The notes below the pieces were generated by a model. That model was given only the letters and a program-made list of their open reading frames with translations. It did no database searches and was not told where the DNA came from. Shown here piece after piece: positions 6,289 through 12,293 of a DNA stretch of 12,293 bases. This DNA is from Anaerolineales bacterium (GTDB taxonomy: Bacteria > Chloroflexota > Anaerolineae > Anaerolineales > Villigracilaceae): positions 1 through 12,293 of the forward strand of contig JAICRQ010000048.1 in the NCBI GenBank assembly GCA_025966435.1. The letters are read 5' to 3'. Numbering within the stretch: the stretch's first letter is position 1; the number at the start of each line of letters is the position of its first letter. The position numbers were made by a program, and so were the translations under genes.

Positions 6289-6903
6289 ATGAAACGTCTT
6301 TCGATTTTCACCTTAATCCTTGTTGCCACATTGATTCTCAGCGCCTGTGGGGCGGAACCGCCTCCGCCGACGATGAACGCTGTGGATGTGCAAAACACAG
6401 CAGTCGCCGCGGCGCTAACGATGGTCGCGCAGACCCAGGCAGCCATCCCTACAGCGACGCCCCTGCCTCCTACCGAGACAGTGACTCAAACTCCTTTGCC
6501 CACCGACACACCCCTGCCTTTGCCCACGACCAACGTGACGGTAACCTCCACAACAGCTCCTGTTAGCACTAACAATTCTGGTGGCGATCCGTGCCAGACC
6601 AGGGTCCTTTCTCCGGAACGAGGAAGAGAGACTATCATCCGAGTGGTGAACACGACAAACGTGACGATCACCGTATCCATGTATCTCAACGAGACTGCCG
6701 CGCATGGTGAATGTGGATATAGATCGTTCCAGCTTTCCAAGAACAACGACATCGTTTATACCGATTTAGTACAGGGATGCTATGACCTGTGGGCATTTAG
6801 CAGTAGTTCGGATGTCAACGCCAGGGGAGGCGGGTGTATCAACAATCCTGACAAATGGACGTTCGAGGTCCGGGAAGACATGATCAAATTTACGGGTCCA
6901 TAA
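6289..6903 (+). CDS. Secreted lipoprotein, paralogue B, unknown function
   Basis: The chosen start is ATG 6289, giving 204 residues with a clean lipoprotein signal, MKRLSIFTLILVATLILSAC, and lipidated Cys20. An upstream in-frame ATG at 6220 would overlap the preceding gene and bury the signal peptide, so it is rejected. An AGGAG site (6271-6275) lies upstream at a rather long spacing of 13 nt. A Thr/Pro linker with QAAIPTATPLPPTETVT spans about 40-95. The C-terminal domain contains CGYRSFQL, GCYDLWAF and GGGCINNP. The HGECGY and GCYDLWAF segments line up with GQCGY and GSYSAAAF of the preceding gene, indicating tandem duplication. A strong terminator 25 nt after the stop ends the transcription unit. 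Function unknown. Confidence 0.87.
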   Translation: MKRLSIFTLILVATLILSACGAEPPPPTMNAVDVQNTAVAAALTMVAQTQAAIPTATPLPPTETVTQTPLPTDTPLPLPTTNVTVTSTTAPVSTNNSGGDPCQTRVLSPERGRETIIRVVNTTNVTITVSMYLNETAAHGECGYRSFQLSKNNDIVYTDLVQGCYDLWAFSSSSDVNARGGGCINNPDKWTFEVREDMIKFTGP

Positions 6904-6927
6904 TCAGACAAACATTCAGCTAAAGAT

Positions 6928-6957
6928 AAGAGGTGAGTAAATACTCACCTCTTTTTT
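6928..6957 (+). terminator. Intrinsic terminator of the thioredoxin-lipoprotein unit
   Basis: AAGAGGTGAGTA (6928-6939) and TACTCACCTCTT (6942-6953) are perfectly complementary, and a run of six Ts follows the stem G/C core (6952-6957). In RNA the loop would open to four or more bases. This is a strong rho-independent terminator 25 nt after the stop of the third lipoprotein gene. Confidence 0.93.
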
Positions 6958-7009
6958 ATTCGAAAAGGAACAACCAGAATGAATGCAGCGTCAATCCATT
7001 AATACAATT

Positions 7010-7014
7010 GGAGG
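7010..7014 (+). promoter_or_regulatory. Ribosome binding site setting the GTG start of the fourth lipoprotein
   Basis: GGAGG lies 7 nt before GTG 7022. This makes GTG the start rather than the upstream in-frame ATG at 6983, which has no comparable site at good spacing and would add 13 residues ahead of the lipoprotein signal. Confidence 0.75.
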
Positions 7015-7021
7015 TACTATT

Positions 7022-7492
7022 GTGAAATCCAAAATTCTCTTGTTACTGGTCCTTTTGGTTGCTTCCTGCACTCCCCGGCTGGAGCCCACGCCTGAGCCAG
7101 ACACAGCGGTAACCAGTCCGCCGGTGGATAGTATGCCAACAAATGAACCTATTACAAACCCGTTTGCGCCGCAACCGGGTGACGAGTCACTTTCCCGCGG
7201 CAATGTGTACATCAATGAAGCTAGTCTAATCATCCGGGAAAGCTTCCCACCTCAGATCTCATTGACGTTGACTGGAGACTTGCCAACGCCGTGTAATCAG
7301 TTACGCGCGGAGATCAGCCCACCGGACACTGATAATAAGATCGTTGTAGACGTCTATTCTGTGATGGACCCCAGTCAGGTTTGTGTGCAGGTACTCGAAC
7401 CCTTCGAAGCCTCCATTGACCTCGGGACGTTTCCCACCGGGCATTATACGGTTTGGATAAACGGTGAGATAGTTGGTGAATTTGATACGTAA
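7022..7492 (+). CDS. Secreted lipoprotein with a GDLPTPC-type domain, unknown function
   Basis: With the GTG start the protein is 156 residues. Its signal peptide MKSKILLLLVLLVASC has lipidated Cys16 (LVASC). A short linker rich in Pro, Thr and Glu reaches about residue 55. The C-terminal domain (about 57-156) runs through VYINEASLIIRESFPPQ, LTLTGDLPTPCNQLRAEISP, SVMDPSQVCVQVLEPF and GHYTVWINGEIVGEFDT. It has two cysteines beyond the lipobox, which could form a disulfide, and looks like a compact beta domain. It shares the MVGEF/IVGEF ending with the first lipoprotein (WVGGRKMVGEF versus WINGEIVGEF), which may reflect a related fold. It lies after a terminator and before a convergent gene, so is probably transcribed alone; no clear promoter was seen. 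I cannot name the family. Confidence 0.85.
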   Translation: MKSKILLLLVLLVASCTPRLEPTPEPDTAVTSPPVDSMPTNEPITNPFAPQPGDESLSRGNVYINEASLIIRESFPPQISLTLTGDLPTPCNQLRAEISPPDTDNKIVVDVYSVMDPSQVCVQVLEPFEASIDLGTFPTGHYTVWINGEIVGEFDT

Positions 7493-7501
7493 TAAAAATC
7501 C

Positions 7502-7532
7502 GAGCCAGACCCTGATCTGGCTCAATCTTTTT
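7502..7532. terminator. Bidirectional intrinsic terminator between convergent genes
   Basis: GAGCCAGA (7502-7509) and TCTGGCTC (7516-7523) form an eight-pair stem with a six-base loop. On the plus strand it is followed by AATCTTTTT, on the minus strand by GGATTTTTATT. It can therefore stop transcripts of both the lipoprotein gene and ybaK. The TGA stop of ybaK (7522-7524) lies inside the stem edge. Confidence 0.88.
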
Positions 7533-8007
7533 CGGGCTTGCTGATGGAGGCGAGGCGCGCCTTGGTCAACCGCATCAGATCGGCTACGGGCAGCCTGATA
7601 TTCAGTCCTCGCTGCCCGCCTGAAACATGGATGGCTTCATAGTTTTGCGCGGATGAGTCAAGCACTACTTGAAATCCCTTATTGAGCAAGGCAAGCGGCG
7701 AGATGCCCCCTGCCTGTAAACCTGTCAGCCCCTCAGCTTCTCGCTCCGTGGGCAAGTAGACTTTTTTCTCACCCACAAACGCAGCCAGCGGTTTTAAGTC
7801 CACGATATTGGCTCCGGGAATTACAACGAGGAGTGGTTTCCTGGGCTTGTCACGGGTGACCACAATGGTTTTGAATACCTGCTCGAGCGGCACCTTCAGG
7901 AATTCCGCTGTTTCACGTGCGCCCATCTTTTCCGCAGGTGTTTCAAAGGCTGCGTAGGAAACCTTTTGGGCATCTAAAAAGCGAGTGACATTATTGACAG
8001 GAGGCAC
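7522..8007 (-). CDS. ybaK: YbaK/EbsC-type aminoacyl-tRNA deacylase
   Basis: The product is a trans-editing enzyme of the YbaK/ProX superfamily, which hydrolyses mischarged tRNA (Cys-tRNA-Pro for YbaK). From GTG 8007 it is 161 residues, the usual family length. The conserved lysine occurs in QVFKTIVV and is residue 46 with this start, the same number as the essential lysine of the YbaK family. The glycine-rich motif GLTGLQAGGISPLAL and the C-terminal INVRLP-like NIRLPVADLMRLT are also present. A GGAG site (8013-8016) sits 5 nt before GTG 8007, so the longer reading from TTG 8055 is less likely. It is divergent from rel with about 56 bp between starts, and convergent with a lipoprotein gene. 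Exact tRNA specificity cannot be read from sequence alone. Confidence 0.93.
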   Translation of the reverse strand: MPPVNNVTRFLDAQKVSYAAFETPAEKMGARETAEFLKVPLEQVFKTIVVTRDKPRKPLLVVIPGANIVDLKPLAAFVGEKKVYLPTEREAEGLTGLQAGGISPLALLNKGFQVVLDSSAQNYEAIHVSGGQRGLNIRLPVADLMRLTKARLASISKPEKD

Positions 8008-8012
8008 GGCAG

Positions 8013-8016
8013 CTCC
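8013..8016 (-). promoter_or_regulatory. Ribosome binding site setting the ybaK GTG start
   Basis: The minus strand reads GGAG, CTGCC, GTG. The 5-nt spacing supports GTG 8007 as the start; in-frame TTG 8055 lacks such a site. Confidence 0.6.
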
Positions 8017-8025
8017 GTTTTCGCC

Positions 8026-8056
8026 TTGTATGGCGACTTGACGCACGTAGTACAAT
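8026..8056. promoter_or_regulatory. Divergent rel/ybaK promoter region with leaderless -10 for rel
   Basis: TACAAT (8051-8056) ends 7 nt before the rel ATG with no Shine-Dalgarno site between, so a leaderless rel transcript is likely. A weak -35, TTGTAT (8026-8031), lies 19 bp upstream. The same stretch read on the other strand gives TTGTAC (8055-8050) and TACAAG (8030-8025), again 19 bp apart, a possible ybaK promoter. The TTGTA and TACAA arms make the region symmetric. Confidence 0.45.
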
Positions 8057-8063
8057 TATTGGA

Positions 8064-10295
8064 ATGAAAGCAACCAGAACCGCTGTTCCGCTCGAACGAT
8101 TGCTGGAACAACTCCCTGAAAATTATACTCTTGCCGAGCGGGAGCTGATTCAGCGCGCCTACCGGGTGGCGGAGGAGGCGCATCGTGAGCAAAAGCGCCA
8201 TTCGGGTGAGCCCTACATCAATCATTGTCTCGCCGTGGCAAGCATTCTCGCCGACCTGCGCGTCCCCGCCGATGTGGTCGCCGCGGGCTTGCTTCATGAT
8301 ACTGTCGAAGATACGGCGCTCACGTTGAATGACATTAAGCGCGATTTCGGCAATACGGTTGCCGTCCTGGTAGACGGCGTGACGAAATTGACCAATCTGC
8401 CGCGCGTCTCGCGTGATGACCAACATGCCGAGAATGGAAATGGAAAGAATGGCAGCGAACCTTCAGATCCCCTGCCGATCAACAATGCTCTGGGACGAAA
8501 GCAAGACCTTGTTTCAGAGACGTTGCGCAAGACCTTCCTCGCCATGGGCGAAGATGTCCGCGTGGTGTTGATCAAGCTGGCAGACCGTTTGCATAATATG
8601 CGCACCCTTGGCTTCATGCCCGAACACAAGCGCAAGCGAATCGCCAAGGAAACCCTCGACATTTTTGCACCGCTGGCAAACCGCCTCGGCATCTGGCAAA
8701 TCAAGTGGGAACTGGAAGACCTGGGGTTTCGTTATCTTAACCCTGAAAAATACAAAGAGATCGCCGAGCAGATTCAGGAACGCCGCCCGGACCGCGAGGA
8801 GCAGATCGAAGCCATCAAAAACAATCTGATCAATTTGCTGGACAGTCACAATATCCATACTGAGATCAGCGGTCGCCCGAAGCACATCTACTCGATTTAT
8901 AAAAAAATGACCCAGAAGGGAAAGCCGTTCGACCTCGTGCGGGATGTGCGGGCGGTCCGCTTGATCGTGCCGGATATCCCATCCTGCTACGCCGCCCTGG
9001 GAGTGATTCATACGCACTGGCGCCCGATTCCCGGCGAGTTCGACGATTACATCGCCGCGCCGAAAGATAACTTTTACCAATCCCTGCATACGGCAGTGAT
9101 CTACGACGATAAGCGTCCACTCGAGGTACAGATCCGCACGGCAGAGATGCACCAGAATGCCGAATACGGCATCGCCGCGCACTGGCGTTATAAGGAAGGC
9201 GCGCACCGCGACAAGAACTACGAACAGCGCATCAATTGGCTGCGTAACATGATGGAATGGCGCACCGACGTGAACGATGCACAGGAATTCGTGGAAGGCA
9301 TGAAGACCGACGTCTTCCAGGACCGAGTGTACGTCTTCACGCCGCGCGGTGACATCATCGACCTTTCCGCGGGCTCCACACCGATCGACTTTGCCTATCA
9401 CGTCCACACCGATATCGGTCACCGCTGCCGGGGCGCGCGGGTCAACGGGAAGCTCGTCCCGCTATATCAGGAGCTAAAGACTGGCGATCAAGTTGAGATC
9501 CTGACGGCGAAACGGGGCGGTCCGAGCCGGGATTGGCTGAACCCGAATCTGGGATTGGTCAAGACCCAGCGCGCCCGTTCCAAGATCAAAGCCTGGTTCA
9601 AGAAACAGGAGGATGAGCAGAACCTGGCGCAGGGACGCGCCACGCTCGAACGTGAATTACAACGGCTGGGCATTACGAATACGAATTTCGAAAAGATGGC
9701 GCGCGAGCTTGGCTTCAAAATCCCCGAAGAAATGTTTATTGCTCTGGGAAATGGCGATCTGTCAGTCAACAGAGTCATTAGGCAGCTTTCTGAAATTCAA
9801 GAGACGACCGATACTCTGGAAGCCACGATTCCCATCCATGGAGCAAAGCCCTCCACCGACGCTGTCGAAGTAGTGGGCTTGAAGGGATTGCTTTCGACAA
9901 TCGCGCGCTGCTGCAACCCGATGCCCGGTGATCAGATCGTAGGCTATATCACACGCGGGCGGGGCGCGACCATCCACCGCCAAGATTGCCCAAATATGTT
10001 ACGCATCAAAGATAAGGAGCGCCTCTTACAAGTCGACTGGGGCAAAGTGGAGCGCACCTTCCCTGTGCATATCACGGTCAAAGCCTATGATCGCCAGGGC
10101 CTGATGGGTGATATTTCCACCCTGCTTCAGAATGAGGGGGTGAATATCGCCGACGTCTCTGTGAATTACAACCGCACAGTGGCAGACATAAAGCTTGTGA
10201 TCGAAATCCGGGATCTCGCTCAATTGAGCCGCATCCTCACCCGCATCGAAAGCCTGCCAAACGTCCTCGAAGCCCAACGCACAAAGCCGGGATAA
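8064..10295 (+). CDS. rel: Bifunctional (p)ppGpp synthetase/hydrolase, long RelA/SpoT family
   Basis: This long RSH enzyme of 743 residues makes and degrades the stringent-response alarmone. The hydrolase HD domain (about 30-205) retains its metal and catalytic residues: His54, HDTVEDT at 78-84 and KLADRLHNMRTL at 171-182, so it should hydrolyse ppGpp. The synthetase domain (about 265-380) has RPKHIYSIYKKM, Asp294 in VRDVRAVR, YQSLHT and LEVQIRTAEMH with Glu354, so synthesis is also expected. The TGS domain (about 420-482), the Cys zinc-finger-like region (RCCNPMPGD, IHRQDCPN) and a C-terminal ACT domain (about 667-740) complete the standard layout. About 35 residues of polar, Asn/Gly-rich sequence (113-148) interrupt the HD domain after DGVTKLTNL. 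The start ATG 8064 follows a -10 element at 7 nt with no ribosome site. It is probably transcribed alone. Confidence 0.97.
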   Translation: MKATRTAVPLERLLEQLPENYTLAERELIQRAYRVAEEAHREQKRHSGEPYINHCLAVASILADLRVPADVVAAGLLHDTVEDTALTLNDIKRDFGNTVAVLVDGVTKLTNLPRVSRDDQHAENGNGKNGSEPSDPLPINNALGRKQDLVSETLRKTFLAMGEDVRVVLIKLADRLHNMRTLGFMPEHKRKRIAKETLDIFAPLANRLGIWQIKWELEDLGFRYLNPEKYKEIAEQIQERRPDREEQIEAIKNNLINLLDSHNIHTEISGRPKHIYSIYKKMTQKGKPFDLVRDVRAVRLIVPDIPSCYAALGVIHTHWRPIPGEFDDYIAAPKDNFYQSLHTAVIYDDKRPLEVQIRTAEMHQNAEYGIAAHWRYKEGAHRDKNYEQRINWLRNMMEWRTDVNDAQEFVEGMKTDVFQDRVYVFTPRGDIIDLSAGSTPIDFAYHVHTDIGHRCRGARVNGKLVPLYQELKTGDQVEILTAKRGGPSRDWLNPNLGLVKTQRARSKIKAWFKKQEDEQNLAQGRATLERELQRLGITNTNFEKMARELGFKIPEEMFIALGNGDLSVNRVIRQLSEIQETTDTLEATIPIHGAKPSTDAVEVVGLKGLLSTIARCCNPMPGDQIVGYITRGRGATIHRQDCPNMLRIKDKERLLQVDWGKVERTFPVHITVKAYDRQGLMGDISTLLQNEGVNIADVSVNYNRTVADIKLVIEIRDLAQLSRILTRIESLPNVLEAQRTKPG

Positions 10296-10337
10296 GTCAC
10301 TCCCTTTTGAAGAGATGGCGCGAATCAGCGAGTGGGG

Positions 10338-10343
10338 TATAAT
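10338..10343 (+). promoter_or_regulatory. -10 promoter element of moeA
   Basis: A perfect TATAAT in the context GGGGTATAATC, the same core as upstream of ftsY, ends 17 nt before the moeA ATG. The predicted leader is about 10 nt and has no Shine-Dalgarno sequence (CTTTTACACG precedes ATG). No clear -35 is visible. It lies in the 65-bp gap after rel, which holds no obvious terminator. Confidence 0.65.
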
Positions 10344-10360
10344 CTCGCCGCTTTTACACG

Positions 10361-11593
10361 ATGACAATCCTTAGCGTAGACCAGGCGCGCAAGCGCATTC
10401 TTTCCTATTTTCAACCCGTCACAACTGAGACCCTGCCGCTTACGGGATGTTCCCGGCGCGTGCTTGCCGAAGATATCGTCGCGGCAAACGACCTGCCTCC
10501 GTTCGATAACTCTTCGATGGACGGATTCGCAGTCCGCGCCGCAGACGTGGCAGATGCGACGACCGATTCACCCTGCACGTTGCGCGTCGTAGCAGATATT
10601 CCGGCCGGCTCACATCCGTCCATTGTCCTCGCAGAAGGTGAAGCCGCGCGTATCATGACGGGCGCGCCCATCCCGGCGGGAGCCGATGCCGTTGTCCCTG
10701 TAGAAGATACGGATTTTAACGATCGCGATGCAGGCGCCCCTCCCCCGGAAGAAGTTCAAATCTTGAAAACAACCCAAACCGGTTGGAATATTCGCCCGCG
10801 CGGCATGGACATTCTCTCTGGTGAAGTGGTCCTGCAAAAGGGACGCGGCCTCAAGCCGCAGGATCTTGGTTTGCTGGCAATGCTCGGCGTTGCGAGCGTA
10901 CCGGTGTTCCGTAAGCCGCGCGTCGCTTTATTTTCCTCCGGGGATGAACTACTTCCACCGGACGCGCCTCTGGAAGAGGGTAAGATCCGCGACTCGAACT
11001 CGTTTACCCTTGCCGCGCTGATCGAAGACGCCGGTGCAGAGGTCGTGCGGCTAGGGGTCGCAAAGGACACTTACGACTCTGTCAAAGCGTTACTGGAAAA
11101 AGCGGCTGCTCTTCATGTGGATCTGATACTGTCCTCTGCAGGTGTAAGTGTCGGCGCGTTTGACTTCGTGAAGCAAGTGATCGAGTCGGACGGCAGCATG
11201 GATTTCTGGCGCGTCAATATGCGGCCCGGAAAACCTTTGGCATTTGGCGACTATAAGAAAATTCCATTCATTGGCTTGCCCGGGAATCCGGTCTCTGCCT
11301 TTGTGGGCTTTGAGGTTTTCGTGCGCGCGGCGCTGGGTCGGTTAAGCGGGTCGTTTGGCGGAATCAGGCAAACGATCCGGGTGAGATGCGCGGAGCAAAT
11401 CGACTCGGATGGAAGGGAAAGTTATCTGCGCGCGCAGGTGCAAGTGGAGGACGGCGCGTTCGTCGCTCGCCTGACGGGTCACCAGGGTTCGGGAAATTTA
11501 CATTCACTCGTTCAGGCAAATGCTTTACTAATTATCCCCGCTGGTGTAAAATGCGTGCCTGCTGGGCAGGAAGTGGAAGCCTGGTTGATCTGA
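10361..11593 (+). CDS. moeA: Molybdopterin molybdenumtransferase MoeA
   Basis: MoeA inserts molybdenum into adenylated molybdopterin in the last step of molybdenum cofactor synthesis. The 410-residue length is normal. The order of motifs is as expected: PPFDNSSMDGFAVRA (45-60, with the conserved Asp54), RIMTGAPIPAGADAVVPVED, the MPT-binding core VALFSSGDELLPP, KIRDSNSFTLAALI, LILSSAGVSVGAFDFVK (usually SGGVSVG, here SAGVSVG, with Asp268), NMRPGKPLAFG and FIGLPGNPVSAFVGF. The C-terminal domain IV follows. The start ATG 10361 follows a TATAAT at short distance and no ribosome site. The next gene starts 6 nt after its TGA, so the two are co-transcribed. No other molybdenum genes are in the window. 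Confidence 0.96.
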   Translation: MTILSVDQARKRILSYFQPVTTETLPLTGCSRRVLAEDIVAANDLPPFDNSSMDGFAVRAADVADATTDSPCTLRVVADIPAGSHPSIVLAEGEAARIMTGAPIPAGADAVVPVEDTDFNDRDAGAPPPEEVQILKTTQTGWNIRPRGMDILSGEVVLQKGRGLKPQDLGLLAMLGVASVPVFRKPRVALFSSGDELLPPDAPLEEGKIRDSNSFTLAALIEDAGAEVVRLGVAKDTYDSVKALLEKAAALHVDLILSSAGVSVGAFDFVKQVIESDGSMDFWRVNMRPGKPLAFGDYKKIPFIGLPGNPVSAFVGFEVFVRAALGRLSGSFGGIRQTIRVRCAEQIDSDGRESYLRAQVQVEDGAFVARLTGHQGSGNLHSLVQANALLIIPAGVKCVPAGQEVEAWLI

Positions 11594-11599
11594 GGATTC

Positions 11600-12034
11600 A
11601 TGGAAAAGAGATTATCACAGCTTGCAATTGCACTCACGGTCATCGGACTCCTCGTTTCCGTGTATATGACAATTTACAAAATCACCTCAAATGACAACAT
11701 GTGCATTGGCTCTGGAGCCTGTAAAACTGTCAATGAAAGTCGATACTCCGAAGTAAACATCGCTGGGCAAGTTGTTCCTGTGGCTGTCCTTGGTGTGGCG
11801 GGGTACGCGGTGATCTTAGGGGTGCTGCTCTTCGAACAAAGAGCCGATTTTCTTCAGCAGAACGGAAGCCTGGTCTTTTTTGGCTTATCGCTGATGGGTT
11901 TCCTGTTTACACTGTATCTGGTTTACGTTGAGATCGCGCTGATCAAAGCGTTCTGTCCGTTTTGTGTTACATCACAGATCGCGATGACCCTTATTTTTAT
12001 TTTGTCGGTCATCCGCGTGGTACGACAACCCTAA
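11600..12034 (+). CDS. VKOR-family membrane disulfide-forming enzyme
   Basis: This 144-residue integral membrane protein is of the vitamin K epoxide reductase type, which in bacteria uses quinone to re-oxidise a DsbA-like partner and so forms disulfides outside the cytoplasm. Four membrane helices are visible (about 8-28, 58-78, 90-112 and 124-141). The active-site pair is FCPFC at 118-122 (Cys119, Cys122) before the last helix. The loop pair is Cys35 and Cys41 in DNMCIGSGACKTVNESRYSE, with the conserved Ser after it. All four family cysteines are present. No thioredoxin-like domain is fused and no secreted partner is adjacent. A GAGG site overlapping the moeA stop sits 4 nt before ATG. The secreted lipoproteins in the window contain cysteine pairs that could be clients, which is inference only. 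Confidence 0.93.
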   Translation: MEKRLSQLAIALTVIGLLVSVYMTIYKITSNDNMCIGSGACKTVNESRYSEVNIAGQVVPVAVLGVAGYAVILGVLLFEQRADFLQQNGSLVFFGLSLMGFLFTLYLVYVEIALIKAFCPFCVTSQIAMTLIFILSVIRVVRQP

Positions 12035-12049
12035 ACACAGGAGGAAAGC

Positions 12050-12277
12050 ATGCCCCGTATCAAATGTCATTACGCAGATTGTGTTTTTTTGGATGAAGGC
12101 TATTGTAGCGCGGCGGCTGTAGAGATCGACCCGGACACTGGCTGTGCAACTTATTCGCCGAGCGAGGATGCAGCGGCGGCTGATGAGTGGGAAGAAGAGG
12201 ATCTCGAAGAATGGGAGGAGGATGACGCCGATGATGAAGATGATGAGCTCTGGGATGAAGACGAAGATGAATTCTAG
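12050..12277 (+). CDS. Small Cys4 protein (DUF1540-like) with acidic tail
   Basis: This is a 75-residue protein with a clear AGGAGG ribosome site before ATG. The first 36 residues carry four cysteines (6, 11, 19, 32) in the pattern C-x4-C-x7-C-x12-C, as in RIKCHYADCVFLDEGYCSA and DTGCATYSP, which resembles DUF1540 metal-binding-like modules. From residue 39 to the end 26 of 37 residues are Asp or Glu, interspersed with Trp, giving an intensely acidic C-terminus ending EDEF. No signal peptide is seen. Function is unknown; a zinc-binding knob with a disordered acidic tail for binding a basic partner or cations is possible. It follows the VKOR gene by 15 nt and is probably in the same transcript. 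No gene is recognisable in the last 16 bases. Confidence 0.88.
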   Translation: MPRIKCHYADCVFLDEGYCSAAAVEIDPDTGCATYSPSEDAAAADEWEEEDLEEWEEDDADDEDDELWDEDEDEF

Positions 12278-12293
12278 CGCTTTAAACTGTATC

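Noticed and set aside
6979..7002. Seven-codon mini frame (ATG to TAA) preceded by AAAAGGAA before the fourth lipoprotein gene
   Set aside because: It could be a leader peptide, but there is no codon bias, attenuator structure or regulatory logic to support it.
8514..9422. Open frame of 302 codons on the minus strand
   Set aside because: It is antisense to the HD and synthetase domains of rel, with no ribosome site and no family motifs.
10296..10360. CACTC and GAGTG arms after rel as a terminator
   Set aside because: Only five pairs with a loop of about 30 bases and no T-run; more likely chance beside the moeA promoter.

Overview
The window looks like a chromosomal segment of a Chloroflexota bacterium, most likely class Anaerolineae. 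The evidence is by eye: long Thr/Pro-rich linkers of the 'PTATPLPPTET' type in several lipoproteins, moderate GC, and a small DUF1540-like protein with an acidic tail. No RNA genes, insertion sequences or CRISPR arrays were seen. Most of the window is housekeeping, plus one envelope-modification cassette that deserves attention.

Left part, minus strand (4366 down to 1): ftsY (signal-recognition-particle receptor) is followed by prfB (release factor 2, with an in-frame UGA and a programmed +1 frameshift). Packed directly behind prfB are four genes: a 42-residue one-helix microprotein that is easy to miss, an acyl carrier protein, a membrane-anchored SGNH-type protein, and an acyl-activating AMP ligase cut by the window edge. 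Their spacings are 11, 9, -4 and 38 nt. The parts match a Dlt-type relay (DltX, DltC, DltD and DltA equivalents), in which an acid is activated in the cytoplasm, loaded on a carrier, passed across the membrane and placed on an outer polymer. The ligase looks like a fatty-acyl-AMP/CoA ligase rather than D-alanine specific. The expected MBOAT (DltB-like) channel is not in the window and would be predicted just beyond the left edge.

Middle, plus strand (4367-7532): a divergent intergenic region with three phased GATTGA repeats precedes a thioredoxin (WCNPC active site). Three secreted lipoproteins follow, the second and third clearly paralogous, ending at a strong intrinsic terminator. A fourth lipoprotein with its own GTG start follows, and a terminator that can serve both strands separates it from a convergent YbaK-type aminoacyl-tRNA deacylase gene.

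Right part, plus strand (8064-12293): a long bifunctional Rel (p)ppGpp synthetase/hydrolase, divergent from ybaK; then moeA (molybdenum cofactor), a VKOR-family membrane disulfide enzyme, and a small Cys4 protein with an extremely acidic tail. ftsY and rel have a -10 element only 7-8 nt before the start codon and no Shine-Dalgarno sequence, suggesting leaderless mRNAs. moeA has the same GGGGTATAATC core as ftsY with a very short leader. The lipoprotein genes and the last gene mostly use Shine-Dalgarno sites.
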